DNA of 64,000 bases, taken from NCBI RefSeq assembly GCF_030296695.1, contig NZ_AP027737.1, positions 1,736,001 through 1,800,000 of the forward strand, read 5' to 3'. This DNA comes from Agromyces mangrovi. GTDB taxonomy: Bacteria; Actinomycetota; Actinomycetes; Actinomycetales; Microbacteriaceae. Of this stretch, positions 53,770 through 62,887 are shown in pieces; position 1 is the stretch's first letter, and every line of letters starts with the position of its first letter. A model generated the notes under the pieces. The model was not told the DNA's origin. It worked only from the letters and a program-made list of their open reading frames with translations, and did no database searches. The position numbers and the translations under genes are program-made.

Positions 53770-55125
53770 ATGTCGACGACGACGAACATCCGCTCCCTGG
53801 GGGGCGAACCGAACGGCCTCATCGGGCGGATGGGCCTGCCGCGCCCACTCGTGTGGGGGTTCGTCGGCCTGCTGCTGTTCATGATCGGCGACGGGGTCGA
53901 ATCCGGGTACATCGCTCCGTACCTCGCACAGAACGGTGCCGGCTCCGAGACGAACGCCGCACTGATCATCTCCGTGTACGGGCTCATGGTCGCGCTCGGC
54001 TCATGGCTGTCCGGCGCACTGTCGGACGTGTGGGGGCCCAGACATGTGATGCTCATCGGCCTCGTGCTGTGGTCGATACTGCAGGTGCTCTTCCTCTCGG
54101 TGGCGCTGCCCACCGAGAACTTCAACCTCATGCTCGTCATCTACGGGCTGCGGGGGATCGCCTATCCGTTCTTCGCCTACGGCTTCCTCGTGTGGGTTCT
54201 CGGCGAGAGCCCTGCGAATCGACTCGGCTCGGCAGTGGGGTGGTTCTACTTCGCCTTCACCGGCGGGCTGCCCACACTCGGCTCGCTCGTGGCGAGCGGC
54301 ACCGAGCCCCTCATCGGCCAGTACCCGACGTTCTGGGTCTCCCTCGCACTCGTCGTCGTCGGCGGGGCGGTCGCGCTCATCGGACTCCGGAAGGCGCACG
54401 GCGGTGGGCGCCTCGCCCCGCCCGAGGTCACCACCCGTCGGAGCCTCTTCAACAGCGTCGCGATCGCGTTCACGAACCCGAGGGTGGGGCTCGGATGCCT
54501 CGTGCGCGTGGTCAACACCGCGCCGCAGTTCGGGCTCTTCGTCTTCTTCCCGGTGATCTTCTCCGAGGATCTCGACTACGGCATCCCTGGATGGTTGCAG
54601 CTGGTGTTCATCCTCGGCGCCTCGAACATCTTCGCGAACCTCTTCTTCGGGGTGCTGAGCGATCGCATCGGCTGGCACCGCACGCTGCGCTGGTACGGCT
54701 GTATCGGCTCGGCGATCACCATCACCCTGTTCTACTTCCTGCCGCAGCACGTCGACGGCTACTGGGTCGCCGCTCTCTGCGCCGCGCTGTTCGGCATCAC
54801 GCTCGCGGGCTTCACCCCGATCTCGGTGCTGATGTCGCTCATGGCACCGGGCCAGAAGGGCAACTCGATCGCGGTGCTGAATCTCGGTGCCGGCGCCGCG
54901 ACGTTCGTCGGGCCGCTGATCGTGACGATCTTCCTCGCCCCGCTCGGTGCAGCCGGGGTGACGCTCATCTTCGCCGCCCTCTACGTGCTCGCCGGCATCT
55001 CGGTGCGCTGGCTGCGCGTGCCCGACGACGCCCGGCGTGCGGTCGAGGAGGGCGTGAGCCTCGACGAACTCGTCGAGCACGAACGTGCCGACGACATCGC
55101 CCGCACGACCACCCGACAGGGCTGA
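53770..55125 (+). CDS. MFS transporter, polyol (ribitol/arabinitol) permease-like
   Basis: A 451-residue twelve-helix MFS protein. Its sequence, GLPRPLVWGFVGLLLFMIGDGVESGYIAPYL (in parts), VSYGLMVALGSWLSGALSDVWGPRHVMLIG, with a D-x-x-G-x-R/K loop form and SILQVLFLSVALPTENFNLM, resembles the RbtT/DalT polyol permeases of enterobacteria (recalled, not checked). ATG at 53770 follows a GGTGAGGA site. It starts the second operon under the GntR operator and gives a second uptake path next to the ABC importer. Substrate is inferred to be a pentitol or hexitol. Confidence 0.85.
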   Translation: MSTTTNIRSLGGEPNGLIGRMGLPRPLVWGFVGLLLFMIGDGVESGYIAPYLAQNGAGSETNAALIISVYGLMVALGSWLSGALSDVWGPRHVMLIGLVLWSILQVLFLSVALPTENFNLMLVIYGLRGIAYPFFAYGFLVWVLGESPANRLGSAVGWFYFAFTGGLPTLGSLVASGTEPLIGQYPTFWVSLALVVVGGAVALIGLRKAHGGGRLAPPEVTTRRSLFNSVAIAFTNPRVGLGCLVRVVNTAPQFGLFVFFPVIFSEDLDYGIPGWLQLVFILGASNIFANLFFGVLSDRIGWHRTLRWYGCIGSAITITLFYFLPQHVDGYWVAALCAALFGITLAGFTPISVLMSLMAPGQKGNSIAVLNLGAGAATFVGPLIVTIFLAPLGAAGVTLIFAALYVLAGISVRWLRVPDDARRAVEEGVSLDELVEHERADDIARTTTRQG

Positions 55126-55153
55126 CGCAGCCCGCAACTGAAAGGCCGGAAAC

Positions 55154-56002
55154 ATGCCCCTGGTCAGTGGCCACGACATCATCCGCGAATGCACGACCCG
55201 AGGCCTCGTCGCCGGAGCGTTCAACACCACCAACATCGAGACGACGATGGGGATCATCGCTGCAGTCGAGCGCACCGGCATCCCCACGTTCATCCAGTGC
55301 GCGCCCACGAACGCGGCGCTCTCAGGCTTCGAGTACATCCACGACATGGTGAGCAGGCGACTCGAGACCTGCGACGTGCCCGTCGCGTTGCATCTGGACC
55401 ACGGCAAGAACCTGCAGGCCGTCGAGGACGCCCTCGCGGCACGGTTCACCTCGGTCATGATCGACGCGTCCGAGGAGCCGTACGAGGAGAACGTCGCGAC
55501 GTCGGCGGAAGCGCGCCGCATGGCCGGACCTGACATCGCGGTCGAGGCCGAGCTGGGGTCGATCGGTGGCAAGGAGGACGAGATGGGTCCGGACGAGGCC
55601 ACCGGTACCGATCCGAGCCAGGTCGGCGACTTCGTCGCACGCAGCGGATGCGACATGCTCGCCGTCTCCGTCGGGAACGTGCATGGATACGCGCCCGATG
55701 CGCGCATCGACTTCGACCTGCTCGACAGGGTGCGCAACGCCAGCCCCGTACCACTGGTCATCCACGGCGGATCGGGGCTCCCGGTGGAGCAGTTCGCTCG
55801 CCTGCACGAGTACGGCGTCGTGAAGGTGAACATCGCCAGCGATCTCCGCAACGCGATGATCCGCACGTTCGGCGAGGCGTTCGCGGCCAACCCGAACGAG
55901 AACTCGCTCATCCGCGTCTCGAAGGACTCGGTGTCCTCGATCGCGGAAGTGGTCGAGCGTCGCATCCGACAGTTCAATCCCTCCATCACCGCGACGATCT
56001 GA
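55154..56002 (+). CDS. Class II (zinc) ketose-bisphosphate aldolase (GatY/KbaY/FbaA type)
   Basis: A 282-residue class II aldolase. Metal and substrate motifs: GAFNTTNIETTMGIIAAVE at the start, ALHLDHGKNLQAVEDAL with the zinc histidine, VEAELGSIGGKEDEM and AVSVGNVHGY, then VIHGGSGLPVEQF with the phosphate-binding GGSG and KVNIASDLRNAM. It cuts a ketose 1-phosphate or 1,6-bisphosphate to DHAP and an aldehyde using zinc. It lies 28 bases after the MFS gene and 12 before the first kinase, in one operon. Tagatose-, fructose- or rare ketose-specific action cannot be decided. Confidence 0.92.
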   Translation: MPLVSGHDIIRECTTRGLVAGAFNTTNIETTMGIIAAVERTGIPTFIQCAPTNAALSGFEYIHDMVSRRLETCDVPVALHLDHGKNLQAVEDALAARFTSVMIDASEEPYEENVATSAEARRMAGPDIAVEAELGSIGGKEDEMGPDEATGTDPSQVGDFVARSGCDMLAVSVGNVHGYAPDARIDFDLLDRVRNASPVPLVIHGGSGLPVEQFARLHEYGVVKVNIASDLRNAMIRTFGEAFAANPNENSLIRVSKDSVSSIAEVVERRIRQFNPSITATI

Positions 56003-56013
56003 CCGGACCGGCG

Positions 56014-57459
56014 ATGCGCACCACGATCACCGTCGACGTCGGCACGACCAGTATCAAGCTGAGCGTGTTCGATGCGGACGCCGACCTCGTCGCGTCGCAC
56101 CGCATCTCCACCCCCACGATGCGCGACGCCGCGGGCGAGATCTACGACGCCCGAGCGTTGCGGGCCGCAGTCGTGGAGTTCGTCGCCCGGCTCGCGCCCG
56201 CCCAGCGCCAAGGCGTGGAGCGTGTCGCGATCACCGGCGTCGGCGAGTCGGGTGGCCTCGTACGTGCCGACCTCTCCCTCGCTTCACCGCTGATCCTGTG
56301 GCACGACCAACGGGGCGCACCGCTGCTCTCAGGCCTCGGGCGGCGCGAGCGCACCCGCATCTACGAGGTCACGGGCCTGCCCGTGAGCGGAAACTACGGT
56401 CTGTCGAAGGCCGCGTGGGCCGCGCGGGAGGCCGGCCCGGAGGCATCCGATGCCCAATGGCTGAACGTCGCCGAATACCTGGCCGCGGTCATGACCGGCG
56501 AACGCTGGTCGGAGCCGTCGCTGGCGAGCCGCACCATGGCGCTCGACCTCACGAGCGGCACGTGGTCGGATGAGGTGTGCGACCTGTTCGGGCTCCGAGC
56601 CGACGTGTTCCCCAGGCTCCGCGCCGCTGCCGACGGGGTGCGGATCTCCCAGGAGTTCGCATCGAGCGTCGGCCTGTCGTCCGACGTGGTCGTGCACGTC
56701 GCCGGGCACGACCACATGGTCGGCGGCGTCGGCGCAGAACTGCAGCCCGGCGAGCTGCTCAATTCGACGGGGACCACCGAGGGCCTGCTGTTCCTGCGGG
56801 ACGCGCCGACCCTCGACGAGCACGCCGAGCGCGCGAAGCTCGCGAATGGACTCTCATGTGCCGGGGACGGCTACACGCTGTTCGCGTCGATTCCCACGGG
56901 CGGGTCCGCGTTCGCGACCTTGCAGCACCTGACCGGGCTCGACGCGAGCGAGCTGGGCGCGCGCACCGACCGGCTCCACGAACGCTACCTCGACGGGGCG
57001 CTCGATCCTATGGATGCACCGATCGTGCTCCCGCGCTTCCGCGGCAGCCCGCCGCCGACCAAGGACGCCTCGGCGCGCGGGATCGTCGCGGGGCTGCGCG
57101 CGGACACCGGCGTGGACGACCTCGTCTTCGGCTGCTTCCTCGGCATGGCGCTGCAGTTCCGTGATGTCCTCGACCTGTTCCCGCTGCATGCCGACCGGAT
57201 CAAGGTCATCGGGCCGGCATCCGGCAACCTGCTGTGGCAGCAGCTCAAGGCAGACCTGCTGGGGGTGGCCCTGACGTCGTCGCGCGACCCGCAGGTCGTG
57301 TCGCAGGGCGCGCAGGCACTGGCATCCGACCACCTGCCCGCGTGGGCGTCGACCGATCCCTACGACACCCCGGCGGATGCCGACCGCCACGCGCGACTCA
57401 CGGGATGGGCGGACGCGATCGCCTCCCGGTGGGAGTACCTGAAGGGAATGCCGTCGTGA
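56014..57459 (+). CDS. FGGY family carbohydrate kinase 1
   Basis: A 481-residue FGGY kinase. The first ATP-binding block reads TVDVGTTSIKLSVFDADAD, the catalytic W-H-D-x-R block LILWHDQRGAP, the HVAGHDHMVGGVGAEL turn and the LNSTGTTEGLLF block are in order, and the C-terminal GPASGNLLWQQLKADLLG is the second FGGY signature. The GHDH form, rather than GxGDN of xylulokinase, is seen in ketopentose/erythritol-type relatives (recalled). It phosphorylates a sugar or polyol with ATP. It overlaps the next kinase by four bases (GTGA). Confidence 0.9.
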   Translation: MRTTITVDVGTTSIKLSVFDADADLVASHRISTPTMRDAAGEIYDARALRAAVVEFVARLAPAQRQGVERVAITGVGESGGLVRADLSLASPLILWHDQRGAPLLSGLGRRERTRIYEVTGLPVSGNYGLSKAAWAAREAGPEASDAQWLNVAEYLAAVMTGERWSEPSLASRTMALDLTSGTWSDEVCDLFGLRADVFPRLRAAADGVRISQEFASSVGLSSDVVVHVAGHDHMVGGVGAELQPGELLNSTGTTEGLLFLRDAPTLDEHAERAKLANGLSCAGDGYTLFASIPTGGSAFATLQHLTGLDASELGARTDRLHERYLDGALDPMDAPIVLPRFRGSPPPTKDASARGIVAGLRADTGVDDLVFGCFLGMALQFRDVLDLFPLHADRIKVIGPASGNLLWQQLKADLLGVALTSSRDPQVVSQGAQALASDHLPAWASTDPYDTPADADRHARLTGWADAIASRWEYLKGMPS

Positions 57460-58904
57460 GCGGGCGGACCCTCGTCGCAGGCATCGACTCGTCGACGCAG
57501 AGCTGCAAGGTGAGCGTGCGCGACCTCGTGACGGGCCGGCAGGTGCGCGAGGGGAAGGCCGTCCACCCAGCGGAGACGATCGTGCACCCAGACGCGTGGT
57601 GGGACGCGCTCCTGACGGCCGTGGCGCGCGCGGGAGGGCTCGACGACGTCGCAGCCATCTCCGTCAGCGGCCAGCAGCACACGCCGATCTTCCTCGACCA
57701 GTCCGGCTCGGTCGTCTGCGAGTCCCCGTTGTGGAACGACACCGGTTCGCACGCGCACATGGTCGCGCTCAACGCCGAGCTGGGCCGCGAGGAGTGGATC
57801 CGCCGGACCGGGCTGCCGCTGACGCTGTCGGACACGGTGACCAAGCTGCGCTGGCTCCGCGACACCGACCCGCGCTCCGCCGCCACGACCGACGCCGTCG
57901 CGGTGGTGCACGACTGGCTCACATGGCGCCTGATGGGCTACGGCTCCGGCGACGGTGCCCTCGATCGCCTGACCACGGATCGGTCGGAGGCGAGCGGTAC
58001 CGCCTATTGGTCGCCGGACACCGGCGACTACACGCTCGACCTGTTCGAGCACGCGTTCGGCAGGACCGCGTTGCTCCCGCGGGTGCTCGGACCGCTCGAA
58101 CAGGCCGGGGTCACCGGTGCAGGGATACCCGGTATCCCTCCGGGCATCCCGATCGGGGTCGGCAGCGGAGACAACGCAGCCGCGGCCCTCGCGTTGGACG
58201 TGACCGTCGGGGACGTCGTGCTGTCCCTCGGCACCTCGGGCGTGGTCTACACGCGCTCTGCGACGCCCGTGCACGACACCGCCGGGTACGTGTGCAACTA
58301 CGCCGACGCAACCGGGCAACACCTTCCGCTCGTCGCCACGTTGAACGCCGCACGCAACTTCGACGCCGGGACGGCGATGCTCGGCTGCAGCTACGAGGAG
58401 CTCTCGGACCTCGCGCTCCAGGCCGAGCCCGGAGCAGGTGGGCTCACGCTCCTGCCGTTCTTCGAAGGCGAGCGAACCCCCGATCTGCCGCACGCCCGCG
58501 CCTCCCTGCACGGTGCCTCGCTTTCGAACTTCACGCGCTCCAACTTCGCTCGCGCTGTCATCGAGGGCACGCTCGCGAGCCAGGTGGCGATGCTCGACGC
58601 GCTCGCCGATCGCGGTCTGCCGGTGGACCGGCTCCTGCTCATCGGCGGCGCTGCGCGCAGCGCAGCGGTGCAGACGATCCTCGGACAGGCGGTGCAGGTT
58701 CCGGTCGTCATCCCCGCAGTGGACGAGTACGTGACCAAGGGGGCCGCGATGCAGGCCGCGTCGACGCTCACCGGTGCGTTCCCGGAGTGGCACGTGGATC
58801 GCATGGAACTCCCTCCCGCCCGGTTCGAGGGGTGCATCGGCCGACAGCACGACGAGGCCATGCGCGCGCTGGCGTACGCGGTCGCGGCACCCACGGTCGC
58901 CTGA
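57456..58904 (+). CDS. FGGY family carbohydrate kinase 2 (xylulokinase-like)
   Basis: A 482-residue FGGY kinase closest to XylB: AGIDSSTQSCKVSVRDLVTG, SVSGQQHTPIFLDQSG, GVGSGDNAAAALALDV (the G-x-G-D-N-A-A catalytic block), VLSLGTSGVVYT and a LLLIGGAARSAAVQTILGQA segment. In place of W-N-D-x-R it has LWNDTGSHAHM, so the usual Arg is absent; the aspartate remains. It should phosphorylate a ketopentose such as xylulose. GTG at 57456 overlaps the stop of kinase 1. A third kinase gene starts 112 bases later. Confidence 0.9.
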   Translation: MSGRTLVAGIDSSTQSCKVSVRDLVTGRQVREGKAVHPAETIVHPDAWWDALLTAVARAGGLDDVAAISVSGQQHTPIFLDQSGSVVCESPLWNDTGSHAHMVALNAELGREEWIRRTGLPLTLSDTVTKLRWLRDTDPRSAATTDAVAVVHDWLTWRLMGYGSGDGALDRLTTDRSEASGTAYWSPDTGDYTLDLFEHAFGRTALLPRVLGPLEQAGVTGAGIPGIPPGIPIGVGSGDNAAAALALDVTVGDVVLSLGTSGVVYTRSATPVHDTAGYVCNYADATGQHLPLVATLNAARNFDAGTAMLGCSYEELSDLALQAEPGAGGLTLLPFFEGERTPDLPHARASLHGASLSNFTRSNFARAVIEGTLASQVAMLDALADRGLPVDRLLLIGGAARSAAVQTILGQAVQVPVVIPAVDEYVTKGAAMQAASTLTGAFPEWHVDRMELPPARFEGCIGRQHDEAMRALAYAVAAPTVA

Positions 58905-59015
58905 GCGGTAGGTTGGCAGCGCACTCCGGTTGCGGGCGCGGAGGCCCGCCGATTCCGCCCCGGTCTCGGTGGTCGAATGGTGCCGGGTGCCACGACGGAT
59001 CCGATGGAGGTGTCC

Positions 59016-60356
59016 GTGAGCACAGTCAGACGCACGCCGGTGGCCTGCGGCATCGACGTGGGGACGACCAATACGAAGGCCGTCGCGATCGACGAGGAGG
59101 GCGTCGTCGTCGCCCGAGCGTCCCGCCCGACACCGCGAGATGCCCAAGGCCTCTTCATCGACGCCGGGGTCCTCCTCGAGTCGATCGAAGATCTGGTCGC
59201 GCGCGTGTGCGGCGACGCCTACCAGCTCCACGCGGTGAGCGCGGCCGGCATGGGCGAGGACGGTGTGCTCGTCGACGCAGAGATGCGTCCGCTCACCGCT
59301 GCGTTGCCATGGTTCGATCCCAGGCGGCGCGGCATCTTCCGAGATCTCCGGCCCGATCTCCACGACGACGCGTCGTTCGACGTGGACAGCGATGCGGCCC
59401 GCACGCTCGTGGGTTGGAGGTGGACGCGCGACCAGGTGGCCCCCGGCGCACACCGTTGGCTGGCGCTCGCGGATCTCTCGATCGCCTCGTGGTCGGGCCG
59501 GCCGTTCATGAGCGACACGATCGCCTCGAGGACCGCCGCGTGGCGATCGATCGATCGGGAGTGGGACTCGGGTCGCGTGGAGCTCGCGCTCGGAGACCCT
59601 GAGCTGCTTCCCGAGGTGAGGCGCGCCGGGGACGTGCTTGGTCCGCTGGCCCGGCAGGCCTCGTGGGCACGCGACGCGATCTCGCCGGATGCGATCACGG
59701 TCGTGGGCGGGCATGACCATCCGATCGGCGCGTGGGGTGTTCGCCAGCTGGTTCCGGGCGCAGTCCTCGACTCCATGGGGACCGCCGAGGTCGTGGTCGC
59801 ATCACGCGCCGTCGCAGCGACCGCCCGGCGCGTTGAGGACGTCGACCATGCGCCGGCGATCGGCGCCGAGGGGGTCGTGCGACTTCGCGTCGAGGAGCTC
59901 GCGCGGAATGTCGAGTGGGCGGCGCAGGACCCGATGGTCGCGGCGCACATCCGCGGCCTGCTCGCAGGGAGCGAGCGGCCCGATGATCTGCTCGACTCCT
60001 CGTACTTCACCCCGGGACGCCGGGGCGGCGGCCGCCCGTCGTACTCGCAGGATGCGCCGGCGAGTCCCCGCGCTCGGGCCTCCGCGGTGCTCGGGGCGCT
60101 CGCGCACGCGGGCAAGAGCGCGGTCGAGGCTGTGGCGGGGGAGTTCGAGCCCACAGACATCCGATTGGCCGGGGGCTGGATCCGCAGCCCCGGCTGGATC
60201 GAGATCAAGGCCGCCGTGACCGGCCAGCGCGTCGCGGCCATCCTCGAGCCGGAGGTGACGGCCGTCGGGGCAGCTATCCTCGCCGCGCACGCGCGCGGAT
60301 GGCGCCCCGATCCGACCGTCGCGCTCGCCGGGCTGTCGGCCCTCTCGTCGCGCTGA
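59016..60356 (+). CDS. FGGY family carbohydrate kinase 3
   Basis: A 446-residue FGGY kinase unlike the other two: CGIDVGTTNTKAVAIDEEG, LPWFDPRRRGI as W-F-D-x-R, TVVGGHDHPIGAWGVRQL and VLDSMGTAEVVVASRAVA. The C-terminal LAGGWIRSPGWIEIKAAVTG replaces the usual FGGY block with a shortened form. GTG at 59016 has GGAGG five bases before it, which fits a real start better than the upstream ATG at 59004. The 110-base gap behind kinase 2 is the longest in this operon, so it may have its own promoter or be a weakly coupled addition. Three FGGY kinases in a row are rare. Confidence 0.88.
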   Translation: MSTVRRTPVACGIDVGTTNTKAVAIDEEGVVVARASRPTPRDAQGLFIDAGVLLESIEDLVARVCGDAYQLHAVSAAGMGEDGVLVDAEMRPLTAALPWFDPRRRGIFRDLRPDLHDDASFDVDSDAARTLVGWRWTRDQVAPGAHRWLALADLSIASWSGRPFMSDTIASRTAAWRSIDREWDSGRVELALGDPELLPEVRRAGDVLGPLARQASWARDAISPDAITVVGGHDHPIGAWGVRQLVPGAVLDSMGTAEVVVASRAVAATARRVEDVDHAPAIGAEGVVRLRVEELARNVEWAAQDPMVAAHIRGLLAGSERPDDLLDSSYFTPGRRGGGRPSYSQDAPASPRARASAVLGALAHAGKSAVEAVAGEFEPTDIRLAGGWIRSPGWIEIKAAVTGQRVAAILEPEVTAVGAAILAAHARGWRPDPTVALAGLSALSSR

Positions 60357-60411
60357 GCCCGCGCGGGCCGGCAGTAACCGGGCGGATGTCGGCTTCGATG
60401 TGATCCCACTC

Positions 60412-60470
60412 TTGACGGCCCCGCAGGGCAGTGCATATGCTATGGATCGATCCACGGTGGATCGATCCAC
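60412..60470 (+). promoter_or_regulatory. Sulfatase operon promoter with two palindromic operators
   Basis: A -35-like TTGACG (60412-60417) and, 18 bases on, a -10-like TATGCT (60436-60441) are followed at once by ATGGATCGATCCAC (60442-60455) and GTGGATCGATCCAC (60457-60470). The second is a perfect 14-bp palindrome and the first differs only at its edge; together they form a near-perfect 29-bp inverted repeat. A repressor bound here would block RNA polymerase directly. No regulator for it is in the window. Confidence 0.65.
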
Positions 60471-60504
60471 GAAGCTCTCGAAGTACTACAAAGGTGTAAC
60501 ACGC

Positions 60505-61988
60505 ATGGCGTCAGCCGCATCAGGGGTCCTTGGCCCAGGGAAGCAGCCGAACATTCTGCTCATCGTCTCCGATCAGCACCGCCAGGACTCCCTCGGTGCG
60601 AGCGGCGCCTACCCGTTCGTCACACCGCACCTCGATGGCTTGGCGCGGGAGGGGGCGACCTTCCGGTCGGCCTTCACGCCCATCCCGCTCTGCACGCCTG
60701 CTCGTCAGTCCCTCTTGACAGGCCGTCGGCCCGAGTCCAACGGGGGTTGTGGAACTATGACATGGGACCCGTCACCCGGCCGCTCGACCCGAACACCTAC
60801 TCATGGCCACGTGAGCTCGGTCGAGCGGGATACCGTTCGCAGTACGTGGGCAAATGGCACGTCCATCCAGTGCACGATCCGACCTCGTACGGCTACGACG
60901 AGTACGTCCCGCTGGAGTCGTACACGGAGTGGCGGGCGAGCCGACACCCGAGCAAGCCCATCCCCGACGACTGGTTCGGCGCCGTTGACACGGTTCCGAC
61001 GGCCGACAGTCGCACTCACTGGCTTGCGGCACGCACGAGCGACTTCATCCGCGAGGCGAGTGCGTCCGACCAGCCGTGGCATGCGCGGCTCGATCTCCTC
61101 GAACCGCACCTTCCGTGCCAGCCGGTGCAGGAGTTCGCAGATCGCCACTCGGCTGAGAACATCCCACCCTGGCGTGACTTCGCGGACCCTCTCGTCGGCA
61201 AGCCGTACATCCAACGACAGCAACTCACCACTTGGGGAGTCGAAGACTACGCGTGGGAGGACTGGGCGCCGATCGTTGCACGGTACTACGCGGTGATCGA
61301 GCAACTCGACGACGCGATCGGAACCGTCCTCGCGGCGCTCGACGAGTCAGGAGTCGCCGAAGACACCCTCGTGATCTATACGACCGATCACGGCGACATG
61401 GGCGGTGCGCATCGAATGATGGACAAGCACTTCGTCATGTACGACGACGTCGTGCGAGTGCCGCTGCTCATGCGCTGGCCCGATCGAATTCCCCAGGGGA
61501 CGGTCGTCGATGCGTTCACCTACAACACTCTCGACCTGCCGCCGACCATCAGCGCCATCACCGGAATCGCGCCTCCTGATGAGCCTCACGGTGCGTCCTT
61601 GCTTGGAGAAGTCCTCCCCGGTCACGGGACGTCCGTTTCGGTAGGTGAGCGCGAGCACGTTGTCGCCACCTACAACGGGCAGCAGTTCGGTCTGTTCACG
61701 CAGCGGATGATCCGGACCCGAACGTGGAAGTACGTCTGGAACCCGACCGACATCGACGAGCTGTACGGCCTGCAGGACGACCCTGAGGAGTTCTTCAACC
61801 GCATCGACGACCCGCAGTGCGCCGACGAGCTGAAGGCTCTGCGGGAGTCGCTGTACCAACAGCTCGCTGCCGACGGCGATGCGATCATCAGCACCGACTG
61901 GATGGTGCGTCAACTACGAGAAGGGCGAAAGCTCGGAGCCCGCGACCTCCCGCACGGCGTGCATCCGGAAATGAGCAACCATGTCTAG
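60505..61988 (+). CDS. Type I sulfatase, frameshifted
   Basis: A 494-residue sulfatase when rejoined. The first part is QPNILLIVSDQHRQDSLGAS (metal Asp) and the C-x-P-x-R formylglycine site in PLCTPARQSLLTGRRP. The Cys in CTPAR would be changed to formylglycine by FGE. Then VGKWHVHPVH, TDHGDMGGAHRMMDKH (metal Asp-His and late Lys) and RTWKYVWNPTDIDELYGL. It splits a sulfate ester from a sugar, likely with the following ABC importer. One extra G in the G5 run at 60742-60746 joins the two parts as N-G-G-L-W-N-Y-D. No signal peptide is seen, so the substrate should be imported first. Confidence 0.9.
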
Positions 61989-62887
61989 CCGCATCTCTCG
62001 GAATCGGAAGCAGACGGTCTCGGGTCTCCTCGGTCGGTCCTGCTCTTCGCAGTGCCAGCTCTCGCCCTCTATGCGTTCGTCCTGCTGGTGCCCACCGCAC
62101 GGGGCACCGTCTACGCGTTCACCGACTGGGATGGCTTGAGTCAGACCTTCGACTTCGTCGGCATCCGCAATTTCGAGGCGATCTTCGCCAGCCCGGACGC
62201 GGTGAAGGCGATCGTGAACACGCTCCTGATCGCTTTCATCACAACAGCCGTGGCCAACGTCATCGGGCTCTTGCTCGCAGTGGCACTCAACGCGGCGATC
62301 AAGTCCAGGAACGTACTGCGAGTCTTGTTCTTCGCGCCCGCAGTGCTCACGCCAGTCGTCACGGCATACCTGTTCCAGTACATCTTCGCGCCTCTGGGGC
62401 CGCTGAATGGCGTGTTCGACGCGGCGGGCCTTCCGATGCTGAAGCAAGATTGGCTCGGCGATGCGAACCTGGCGCTCGTCTCCATCATGATCGTGATCGT
62501 GTGGCAGCAGTCCGGCTACGCGATGGTGATCTACCTCGCCGGCCTGCAAGGTATTCCGGCCGAGCTGCTGGAAGCCGGCGCCGTCGACGGCGCGGGACCG
62601 ATCCGGCGCTTCTGGCACATCACGCGGCCGCTCCTGGCTCCCGCGATCACCATCAGCGTGATGCTCATCCTCATTCACGGGCTCAAGGTGTTCGCGGAGG
62701 TCTGGGTCATGACCGGGGAGGTCCGGGCAACGCGACTCACTCCCTCTCAACCCTGATCTACAAGAACGCCTTCCAGTTCGGACTCTTCGGTTCGAGCATC
62801 GCGATGGCGCTGGTACTCCTCGTGCTCGTCGCTGTCATCTCCGCGCTCCAGTACCGGGCGCTCCTCTTCCAGGGTGGTCACAAGTGA
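61981..62887 (+). CDS. Sugar ABC transporter permease 1 (CUT1, MalF-like), two frameshifts
   Basis: A CUT1 permease of about 302 residues when rejoined. The ATG at 61981 overlaps the sulfatase end and reads a basic MSSRISRNRKQTV. The central ORF carries TM helices and the EAA loop, ELLEAGAVDGAGPIRRFWHITRP, near residue 190. The last part, THSLSTLIYKNAFQFGLFG and AMALVLLVLVAVISALQYR, is in another frame. One extra base near 62030 (L-G-R-V-L-L-F) and one extra G in the G4 run at 62715-62718 (M-T-G-G-G-P-G-N) restore one protein. Its stop overlaps the next permease start by GTGA. Confidence 0.87.
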
